Below are positions 58,249 to 64,000 of a stretch of DNA of 64,000 bases, in pieces. The DNA lies in assembly GCF_015354405.1 (NCBI RefSeq), contig NZ_JADKYP010000005.1:1-64000 (forward strand), read 5' to 3'. A program made the translations under genes and the position numbers. The notes beneath the pieces were generated by a model. That model did no database searches and had not been told where the DNA came from. It saw only the letters and a list, made by a program, of their open reading frames with translations. The DNA comes from Nocardia sp. BSTN01. GTDB lineage: Bacteria; Actinomycetota; Actinomycetes; Mycobacteriales; Mycobacteriaceae. The first letter of the stretch is position 1, and every line of letters starts with the position of its first letter.

Positions 58249-59482
58249 GCAGAACGCCGCCCACCGCACCCGCGGTCGCGACCACCGCCAGCGCCAGCCC
58301 GGTGCAGACGAACCGCACCGGCGGCACCCGGACCGCATGGGAGCGGCAGAACTCCAGGCACAGCAGCGTCGCCAGCGAGGCCCACGGGGTGGCGATCGCG
58401 CCCACATTCGTCCCGATCAGCAAGGACAGCAGCTGGTTTCGGTGCTCGGGCGGTATCACCGCCTCACCCGCCGTGTAGGCGGGCAGGTTGTTGACGATAT
58501 TCGACAGTCCGAGGCCCGCCCCGGCCGCGCGGTAGGCCCCGGCCGCACCGGAATCCGTGCCGATCAGCGCGGCCATCAGATCCGAGAGTCCGTACCGGCC
58601 CAGAGTCGGGATGACCAGGAACAACCCGATCACGAAGATCAGCAGCTGCCACGGGATCAGCGACGGCCGCAGCGCATCGCGGTCGAACACGGCGAATCCG
58701 GCGATGGCGAGGACGGCCGCCGCGAGTGCGGCATAGCCGATGTGGTCGCCGACGAACGGAATCGCCAGGACGAACAGCGCGCAGGCGCCGCCGGCCGTCG
58801 CGAACAGCGCCCGTTCCCGTGCATTTTCCAGCCGGATCGGCGGCGGTGCCACGTAGCGATCGGTGCCGCGGCGGCCGCGCCGCCAATACCAGATCCACAG
58901 GGCCGCCATGGTCGCGGCGAGCGAGATCACCTGGGGCAGCCACATTCTGGCCGCGAATCCGGTGGCATCGAGTCCGATGCGGTCGGCGGCGAGCAGATTG
59001 GTCAGGTTGGACACCGGCAGCAGCAGGCTCGCGGTATTCGCCAGCCACAACGTCGTCATGGCCAGCGGCAACGGTGGAATCCGCGCGGGCCGGGCCAAGG
59101 CCAGCATGACCGGTGTCAGCAGGACCGCCGTGGTGTCGAGGTTGAGCACCATCGTCGTCACGGCCGCGAAGCCGACGCAGAGCACGAACAGCGCCGGATA
59201 GCGCCCTCGGCCGGCGATCGCGATCCGATGGGCGATCACGTCGAAAACCTGTGCGCGCCGGGCCAGATGGGCCAGCACGATCACGCTGCCCAGAAACAGC
59301 AGCAGTGGTCCGATCCGGCGCATATTCGCCTCGGCGTCGGCGCGCGGCAGCCATCCGGTCAGCACGCACAGGACTCCGGCCGCGAGGACGGCGATGCGGA
59401 TCCAGTCCAGCACACGCGGTGCGGAGGCTTCCTCCGGCTCCGGGTCGCGCACGTTGCGCTCGGGCGCCACCGGTTCGGACAT
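58238..59482 (-). CDS. SLC13/ArsB-type anion permease
   Basis: A 414-residue polytopic membrane protein (11-12 TM) from ATG 59482. VLTGWLPRADAEANMRRIGPLLLFLGSVIVLAHLARRAQVFDVIAHRIAIAGRGRYPALFVLCVGFAAVTTMVLNLDTTAVLLTPVML carries the characteristic LNLDTTAVLLTPV core of ArsB/citrate-type permeases, and GLGLSNIVNNLPAYTAGEAVI and LLIGTNVGAIATPWASL follow. Arsenite or dicarboxylate transport is possible; substrate cannot be told. Confidence 0.88.
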   Translation of the reverse strand: MSEPVAPERNVRDPEPEEASAPRVLDWIRIAVLAAGVLCVLTGWLPRADAEANMRRIGPLLLFLGSVIVLAHLARRAQVFDVIAHRIAIAGRGRYPALFVLCVGFAAVTTMVLNLDTTAVLLTPVMLALARPARIPPLPLAMTTLWLANTASLLLPVSNLTNLLAADRIGLDATGFAARMWLPQVISLAATMAALWIWYWRRGRRGTDRYVAPPPIRLENARERALFATAGGACALFVLAIPFVGDHIGYAALAAAVLAIAGFAVFDRDALRPSLIPWQLLIFVIGLFLVIPTLGRYGLSDLMAALIGTDSGAAGAYRAAGAGLGLSNIVNNLPAYTAGEAVIPPEHRNQLLSLLIGTNVGAIATPWASLATLLCLEFCRSHAVRVPPVRFVCTGLALAVVATAGAVGGVLLTG

Positions 59483-59547
59483 CGGGCCATCATCGCACCA
59501 CGGCGCACGCCGGCGCGTGCCGGTCCGCTCGCGTCCGGCGGGGCGGT

Positions 59548-60690
59548 TCACGACGCGGGAGTGGCGATCCAACCGGCCACGATCACCAGCCCGGTGGGCC
59601 GATGGACGCCGAGGAAGCCGAAGGGACGGTCGAAGTTCACCGCGATCATCAGCGCAGCGGCCGGCGCCGGCGGCATGCCGGTCGGTTCCATGAGGACCGC
59701 GGTGACGGCCGCCGCCGCGAAACCGTCGGCGGTGAACCGGGCGCAGACGTCCTGGGCGGCTGCTGTTACCCGCAGCGGGATCGGTGAGAGGCCGGGGAAC
59801 GGGTTGTCCGCGACGGTGGTCGCCGCGGTCAGGCCGAACAGCTCCGGCGCGAGCAGCAGGTCGTGGGTGGATCGAACCGCGAAGGGCGGCACCTGGATTC
59901 GCAGGGTGTCGGATACAGCGGTCACCTGCCGGACCTCGAGCCCGGGAGCTGCGGTGCCGAGGGCGGGCCGGCGCGTCTCCACCGAACCGTCGAGGGCCCC
60001 CAGCCCTGCCTCCAGCACCGCCGGGGCCGTGACACCGTCCTCGCCGAGCAGCAGATGCACATCCAGATCGGACGCGCCGCGCACCACCACGCGCGAGACG
60101 GGTGTGCCGGCCCGCAGCACGGCGGCGTCGCCGAGGTCGGTGCTGTACCGCGCGAGAGCGGGCCCGCGGTGGCCCCGCCACGGACCGCTCGACGGTTCCA
60201 GCACATCGGCGTGGAAGCTCTGCCGCCACGCCGTGCGGGCGACGACGGCGGTGGCCAGTGCGCATGCGGTCGCCGCGTCGATCCGGGCCGGGAAACGGTC
60301 GATCAGGCCGTCGGTATGGCGACGCGCCCAGTCGTCGAGCCCGGCCGGACCGCGCAGCGCGCCGACCGTCCCCGGCGGCAGGGAACGGATCCACTCCTCG
60401 CGCAGCGCGATATCGTCGCGCACCCACACTCCGAGTGCCGCGCGCACCGATTCGGCGGCCTCGATCCGGCGCAGCAGGGTGATCGCGGCGTCGTGGGCGG
60501 ATGCCGCGGGAATGCCTGCCGCCGCGGTGAGTTCGCCGCGGGCCGGCTCGCCGGCCGTCGCGGCCAGGAGTGCGAGCAGCGGCCAGATGCCACAGCCGGA
60601 CAGTACGAAATCCTCGGAACCAGCTGCGGCGCACCACTTTCCGGTGAGGTCGTTGGCGGCGGCCACATCGGGTGCGAGGCTCGGGTGCAT
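59548..60690 (-). CDS. Serpin-family serine protease inhibitor
   Basis: A 380-residue protein from ATG 60690. The C-terminus reads FTADGFAAAAVTAVLMEPTGMPPAP, then FDRPFGFLGVHRPTGLVIVAGWIATP, which is the hinge (alanine-rich), reactive-loop and final breach strand region of serpins. Earlier parts (DLTGKWCAAAGSEDFVLSGCGIWPLLALLAATAGEPARGEL) match the helix A/B start. No signal peptide is visible, so it would be cytosolic. Serpins in bacteria are sporadic and are seen in several actinomycetes; the target protease is unknown. Confidence 0.85.
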   Translation of the reverse strand: MHPSLAPDVAAANDLTGKWCAAAGSEDFVLSGCGIWPLLALLAATAGEPARGELTAAAGIPAASAHDAAITLLRRIEAAESVRAALGVWVRDDIALREEWIRSLPPGTVGALRGPAGLDDWARRHTDGLIDRFPARIDAATACALATAVVARTAWRQSFHADVLEPSSGPWRGHRGPALARYSTDLGDAAVLRAGTPVSRVVVRGASDLDVHLLLGEDGVTAPAVLEAGLGALDGSVETRRPALGTAAPGLEVRQVTAVSDTLRIQVPPFAVRSTHDLLLAPELFGLTAATTVADNPFPGLSPIPLRVTAAAQDVCARFTADGFAAAAVTAVLMEPTGMPPAPAAALMIAVNFDRPFGFLGVHRPTGLVIVAGWIATPAS

Positions 60691-60983
60691 GGGCGAAAGC
60701 CTACCGACGGGCACCGACGGCAGTGCGCCCCTGCCGGGGTGTACGTGGGCGGCAGGGGCGCGTCCGGAACTGATCGCCCGGACGATCGGCCGAAAACCGA
60801 TCTGCCCACGAGTCTGGTTCCTCAACCGCACTCGAGGTCCAGCCTCGGGCGCGTGGTCTGCGTCACGCCCGCGGAAACAGTGGCCGAAACTACGTCTTCG
60901 TGGCCGAACGTGTTGAGGTGTCCCGGCCGGTGTGTGTCATCCTTCCGAGGCGGAACGGTCCGCGAGAGGTCCAGGAGGTAGGG

Positions 60984-61535
60984 ATGGCTGGTGCCGGTAC
61001 GGCCCGTCTGGCGGAACTTCGCGCGGGTCGCATGACCCCGGAGCAGGCGTGGCAGCTGTACGACAGCCTGCCGGAGGTCGCGGTCACCGAGATCACCACC
61101 GGCCGCTGGACCGGCGACGAACTGGACACCGGACATCCGTGGGCCGGTGTGCTCGTCGAATCCGGCTGGTACGGAAAGCAGTTCGACTCTCCGGACGACG
61201 TGCAGCCGCTGCTGTTCGCCGGGCCGGACGGCCGGGTCTTTCCGGTCGACCCCCGCCGGGTGCCGCTGGGGCTGGCCGGAACCCTGCCGGCGGCGGCATT
61301 CCGGGCGGCGCGGCGCATGCTGCCGGCGTTACGCCCGCTGCTGCGGACCCGTACCGCTCGTGCGCGCCTGCGCGAGATCGAATTCCGCGGCAAGGTCAGC
61401 GCGGCCATGATCTACGACCACCTGCCCATCGTCGACATCTTCCGTCGCGTCGACGAGGACACCCTGCTCGGTGTGATGGATATGCGCGGGCTGAGCGACC
61501 CGTACTTCTTCATCCTGCGCCGCGACCGCTCCTGA
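60984..61535 (+). CDS. DUF4334 (GXWXG) domain protein
   Basis: A 183-residue protein from ATG 60984 with CAGGAGG upstream. The N-terminal GXWXG domain contains TTGRWTGDELDTGHPWAGVLVESGWYGKQFDSPDDVQPLLF, and the C-terminal DUF4334 part includes REIEFRGKVSAAMIYDHLPIVDIFRRVDEDTLLGVMDMRG. Function unknown, widely found in actinobacteria. It converges on the HD gene after 4 bases. Confidence 0.88.
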   Translation: MAGAGTARLAELRAGRMTPEQAWQLYDSLPEVAVTEITTGRWTGDELDTGHPWAGVLVESGWYGKQFDSPDDVQPLLFAGPDGRVFPVDPRRVPLGLAGTLPAAAFRAARRMLPALRPLLRTRTARARLREIEFRGKVSAAMIYDHLPIVDIFRRVDEDTLLGVMDMRGLSDPYFFILRRDRS

Positions 61536-61539
61536 CCGC

Positions 61540-62280
61540 TCAGTCGTCCCCGGCGGCGAGGATCACGTCGAAGCGGGCGTCGGCGGTGTCGAGCTGTTCG
61601 AGAATGTGCTGCTTGACATGCGGTGCCAGCGGCGTGTCCGGGCGGGTGATCAGTTCGCGGTAGACCGCGGTGAGCGGCCGGTATTTGGTGGCGAGTTTCG
61701 ACATGACGGCCTGTTCGTCGGCATAGAGGATGCCGACACCGTTGTCGGTGAAGTCGGAGATCTTCACCACCCGGGCCCACGGATCGCGGTCCAGGCTCGC
61801 GGCGACGTGGTCGCGATATCGGATATGCCGGTCCTCGTCCGAGTCGTGAGCCGGATTGGTCACCGCCGCAACGAGATTCGATACGCGTTCGCCGAACCGC
61901 CGGGTCAGCACCGCGAGTGCCGCCGGTGTGGAGTCCCCGTCCGGATCATGCTCACCGCGGAGAGCGACCAGGTCGGCGGCGTGATCCTCGACCGCATCGT
62001 GCAGCAGTCCCGCGAGCACCAGATCGGTGTCGTGCACCTCGTAGTGGCTCACGATGCGGATCGCCACTCGCAGTAGATGATTCAGATACGGCTCGCGGCC
62101 GTAATTATCGTCGCGATGCAGGTCGGCCACGAATTCCAGTGCCGTGTCGACCCGTTCGGGATCGGCCAGTTTGCGCTGCGACTCGAGCAGCAGCCGCTGC
62201 CGCAGCCCTTCCTCGCCGTGCACATCGCTGAGTGTGTGCAACGGCATGGCCGCCAGAATTCCCGCCCCGATGAACTCCAT
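61540..62280 (-). CDS. HD-domain phosphohydrolase, SpoT/Mesh1-like
   Basis: A 246-residue protein. The pattern YLNHLLRVA (His68), GLLHDAVEDH (His94-Asp95) and VVKISDFTDN (Asp176) matches the metal-binding HD fold of RelA/SpoT hydrolase domains and small alarmone hydrolases. No synthetase, TGS or ACT domain is present. It may degrade (p)ppGpp, or another nucleotide. A shorter start at residue 12 (MPLHTLSD) is possible. It is convergent with the DUF4334 gene and 47 bases downstream of alkB. Confidence 0.78.
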   Translation of the reverse strand: MEFIGAGILAAMPLHTLSDVHGEEGLRQRLLLESQRKLADPERVDTALEFVADLHRDDNYGREPYLNHLLRVAIRIVSHYEVHDTDLVLAGLLHDAVEDHAADLVALRGEHDPDGDSTPAALAVLTRRFGERVSNLVAAVTNPAHDSDEDRHIRYRDHVAASLDRDPWARVVKISDFTDNGVGILYADEQAVMSKLATKYRPLTAVYRELITRPDTPLAPHVKQHILEQLDTADARFDVILAAGDD

Positions 62281-62327
62281 CCGCCCAATCTAGCGGGCCA
62301 CGGTGACAATCCGCCGTCGCCGGGTTG

Positions 62328-62954
62328 TCAGCGAACCCCGCGCGGACGGAATTGAATGCTGATCCGCGGACCCACCGGCCGCCGCGTCTTCGGCACCGCA
62401 TGTTCCCAGGTGCGCTGGCAGGAGCCGCCCATCACGAGAAGATCGCCGTGCCCGACGTGATAGCGGATGCTCGCGCCGCCGCCGCGCGGACGCAGCAGCA
62501 GGGCCCGCGGCGCACCGATGGACAGGATCGCGACCATGGTGTCGTGGGTGGAACCGCGGCCACCGGTATCGCCGTGCCAGGCGACGCTGTCCTCGCCGTC
62601 GCGGTAGTAACACAGACCGGCCGTGCGGAACGGTTCGCCGAGTTCCGGGCCGTAATGGCTGCTCAGCGCGGCGCGGGCGTCCTCCAGGATCGGATCCGGC
62701 CAGGGCTCGTTCTCGCCGTAATGCCGCAGCAGACGCGGCACGTCGACCACGCGGTCGTACATCGGGCGGCGGTCGGCTCGCCACGGCACGCGAGTGGCCA
62801 GCCGCTCGAACAGTTCGTCGGCCCCGTGCAACCATCCCGGCAGCAGGTCGACCCACGCGCCCTCGGTCAGCTGGGTGCGGCGCACGCCGTCCAACGGCCC
62901 CAGTTCGATATCGCCGAAGCCGTCGAACAGCGATCTCTGCAGCGGTGTCGACAT
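62328..62954 (-). CDS. alkB: AlkB-family DNA/RNA dealkylase
   Basis: A 208-residue Fe(II)/2-oxoglutarate dioxygenase from ATG 62954, removing alkyl groups from bases. Facial triad WHGD gives His127 and Asp129; the RTWEHAVPKTRRPVGPRISIQFR end has the distal His and the 2-oxoglutarate arginines. YYRDGEDSVAWHGDT and GDLLVMGGSCQRTWEH are typical of AlkB/ALKBH2-like proteins. A LexA box 21 bases upstream makes it an SOS gene. Confidence 0.92.
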   Translation of the reverse strand: MSTPLQRSLFDGFGDIELGPLDGVRRTQLTEGAWVDLLPGWLHGADELFERLATRVPWRADRRPMYDRVVDVPRLLRHYGENEPWPDPILEDARAALSSHYGPELGEPFRTAGLCYYRDGEDSVAWHGDTGGRGSTHDTMVAILSIGAPRALLLRPRGGGASIRYHVGHGDLLVMGGSCQRTWEHAVPKTRRPVGPRISIQFRPRGVR

Positions 62955-62974
62955 GCGTTCGAATCTACGTTCTA

Positions 62975-62990
62975 TCGAACATATGTTCAA
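62975..62990. promoter_or_regulatory. LexA (SOS) box upstream of alkB-like gene
   Basis: TCGAACATATGTTCAA carries the mycobacterial SOS-box core CGAACnnnnGTTC with one outer mismatch. It lies 21 bases before the alkB ATG. A further GTTCGA at 62957-62962 forms an extended inverted repeat with it. Confidence 0.7.
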
Positions 62991-63020
62991 GCATCGGACG
63001 TGCCGGTGTCCGGCGCCTGT

Positions 63021-63062
63021 GCCGAAGCATCACATCTGTCACTTCGGCAGCACATCTGTCAC
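63021..63062. repeat. Short direct repeats with hairpin, mobile-element end-like
   Basis: CACATCTGTCAC occurs at 63031-63042 and again at 63051-63062, a 20-base period. An inverted repeat GCCGAAG / CTTCGGC (63021-63027 with 63042-63048) encloses the first copy. They coincide with the end of a remnant reading frame on the minus strand and could be transposon end repeats or protein-binding sites. Confidence 0.4.
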
Positions 63063-63405
63063 CGGCGTCTGTGGTGGGCGGCCAAGCGGTGGTTTGGGGT
63101 GGGCATCGGCGTAGGCGGCTATCACGGAGCGAAGACCTGGTGAGCAGGAGTTTCGGGCGCGCAGGAAGAGCCTTTTCCAGAGTTGGCCGGTGGGGTCGTT
63201 TTGAACCATTTCATCGATCGCGGCTGCGGTTTCTGCTTGGTTCGCGTTGGCCAGGAGACGGGAGGCAGTGGTCAGGAGCTGCGCCGCATGGTTTGGCCGC
63301 CAGCGGAGGTCGGTTCTTGGTGGAGGGGTGTCGCCCGTTGGGACGTGGACGTTGGGGCGTTCTTTCGATGTGCTCGTCGACGATTTCCGCGAGAGTAGTC
63401 GTGGG
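63039..63405 (-). pseudogene. Remnant of a small mobile-element protein
   Basis: A minus-strand frame ending at 63039 reads AAQLLTTASRLLANANQAETAAAIDEMVQNDPTGQLWKRL and continues to PLGRPPQTPVTDVLPK, clearly protein-like. A different frame upstream (TTLAEIVDEHIERTPQRP, about 63400-63350) seems to be its original N-terminal part, so a frameshift separates the two. No start codon with a ribosome site is seen. It lies downstream of the transposase remnant and is likely part of the same decayed element. Confidence 0.45.
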
Positions 63406-63407
63406 TG

Positions 63408-63834
63408 CTAGGCGCGGGCGGTGGGCCAGGTGGTGCTGATGAGTTCGGTGAGCATGTGCAGGTCGGTGAAGACAAGGGGTGCCAGAGGTGTGTGGTGGGG
63501 TCTTGGAAGAACACTGTTCGGGCGTCGCGTGGATCGTGGCGGATCACGTAGCGGCGCTTGTGTTTCCCGCCCCGATTCGAGAGAACGTTGCGTAGGGGTC
63601 CAAAGCGGCGCCGTCGTAGTGCAGGCCGCGGATCTTCACCCCGCGTTTGGGGTCGATGCCGACGTGGTGGACCGGCAGCAGTTGGTAGTAGAGGTCCGGG
63701 GATGGGATGGCCATTGCGAAACCGCCTTGGGTCATTGCGGCAGCGAACAAGGTGTTGGGGCAGTGGTCGCCGCTCGGATCCCAGGATGGCGACCCGCCGG
63801 TTAGCCCCCTTGAACGTCGCCGACCCAACTTCAA
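63408..63834 (-). pseudogene. Mu/TniA-type transposase C-terminus, frameshifted fragment
   Basis: Three successive minus-strand frames together spell a Mu-transposase C-terminal region: AMAIPSPDLYYQLLPVHHVGIDPKRGVKIRGLHYDGAALDPY, then RNVLSNRGGKHKRRYVIRHDPRDARTVFFQDPTTHLWHPL, then VFTDLHMLTELISTTW with a stop at 63408. A missing base near 63592 and a second shift near 63475 break the frame. The catalytic RNase H-like core is absent. The known family uses this domain in TniA/Tn7 TnsB-type transposases. The element is therefore a dead relic; its left part and ATPase partner are missing or outside. Confidence 0.7.
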
Positions 63835-63963
63835 CTACCGGTCGTAGTAGACACCGCACGGTCCCCTTTGTAGCATCCTCACGAGTCCGGCAGTGGCGGA
63901 CAAGGGGCGCTCAAGGCGATCTCGAATCGCTTTGGAGGAGAACAGAAGGGGCGGCGGACGGGC
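63835..63963. other. Spacer between the transposase relic and the right-edge reading frame
   Basis: About 130 bases with no gene. A purine-rich GGAGGAG lies near 63940, upstream of the possible start at 63964. Confidence 0.35.
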
Positions 63964-64000
63964 ATGAACAGCACGTCAATTTATTCGACAACACCGGCGG
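63964..64000 (+). CDS. Possible start of a gene cut by the window edge
   Basis: An ATG at 63964 opens a frame (MNSTSIYSTTPA) that runs to the right edge. The ribosome site GGAGGAG lies over 20 bases upstream, so the spacing is poor, and only twelve codons are visible. Nothing can be said of function. Confidence 0.25.
   Translation, partial: MNSTSIYSTTPA

Noticed and set aside
58337-60916. An 859-codon plus-strand open frame across the permease and serpin genes
   Set aside because: Antisense shadow; both genes on the minus strand have strong family motifs.
63272-63859. A complete new gene of 195 residues on the minus strand at the right end
   Set aside because: Only its central part (GGKHKRRYVIRHDPRDARTVF) is meaningful; the remainder is in the wrong frame for the transposase domain, so it was merged into a pseudogene.

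Overview
The window is high-GC chromosomal DNA from a mycolic-acid actinomycete (Mycobacteriales), most likely Nocardia or a close relative. The grounds are gene order and signals, not a database match. Much of the window keeps the order of the Mycobacterium tuberculosis relA-ppiB-hisS-aspS-rarA-alaS-ruvX-mltG-aroE-aroCKB-pepQ-efp-nusB stretch. It also carries a kor ferredoxin oxidoreductase pair, an EspC/EspB-like type VII secretion substrate pair, KstR-like operators and mycobacterial-type LexA boxes.

Layout. 1-1590: 3' end of relA, with a convergent DMT-type membrane protein overlapping its end. 2132-18664: a long, tightly packed locus encoding a type IV secretion-like machine. In order it has a tail-anchored TM protein, two MinD/ParA-fold proteins with degenerate P-loops, two small two-TM pilin-like proteins, a tiny coupled ORF, a VirB8/NTF2-like membrane protein, a TrbL/VirB6-like polytopic protein, an SCO6880/PrgI-type protein, a VirB4-like ATPase with a ~500-residue disordered N-terminus, a small IS3-OrfA-like HTH protein, a three-domain cell-wall hydrolase (M23 + lytic transglycosylase + a dead NlpC/P60), a lipoprotein, a VirD4/TraG coupling ATPase and a DUF4913 protein. 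A strong bidirectional terminator separates it from a coiled-coil gene facing it. No relaxase, integrase or att site is visible, and the locus lies between two core genes (relA and ppiB). It therefore looks like a resident export or DNA-handling system rather than a live ICE, and it is the best candidate here for an under-described system.

18865-24525: membrane-anchored cyclophilin, hisS (divergent), a PH-like membrane protein, a 59-residue secreted two-cysteine peptide, malate dehydrogenase and an F420-type LLM oxidoreductase. 24556-27898: KstR-like operators flank an orphan EspB-like/EspC-like pair and control a steroid-dehydrogenase-like epimerase. 27965-36974: LexA-boxed radical SAM protein, korAB, secreted proteins, a zinc metallopeptidase, aspS and a DUF389 protein. 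36981-42438: proline-rich membrane protein, APH-like kinase, TauD dioxygenase with a divergent TetR regulator and palindromic operator, and rarA.

42514-56595: housekeeping run alaS-ruvX-mltG-aroE, B-4DMT membrane protein, and the divergent aroC-aroK-aroB cluster (shikimate pathway) with an A24 prepilin peptidase, followed by pepQ-efp-nusB-yciI-like and a lipoprotein. 56610-62954: MDR oxidoreductase with divergent TetR and operator, SLC13/ArsB-type permease, a bacterial serpin, DUF4334 protein, a stand-alone SpoT/Mesh1-like HD hydrolase and a LexA-boxed alkB-like dioxygenase. 63000-64000: decayed mobile-element DNA with a frameshifted Mu/TniA-type transposase C-terminus, a second remnant reading frame and short end-like repeats. 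A new reading frame may begin at the right edge.
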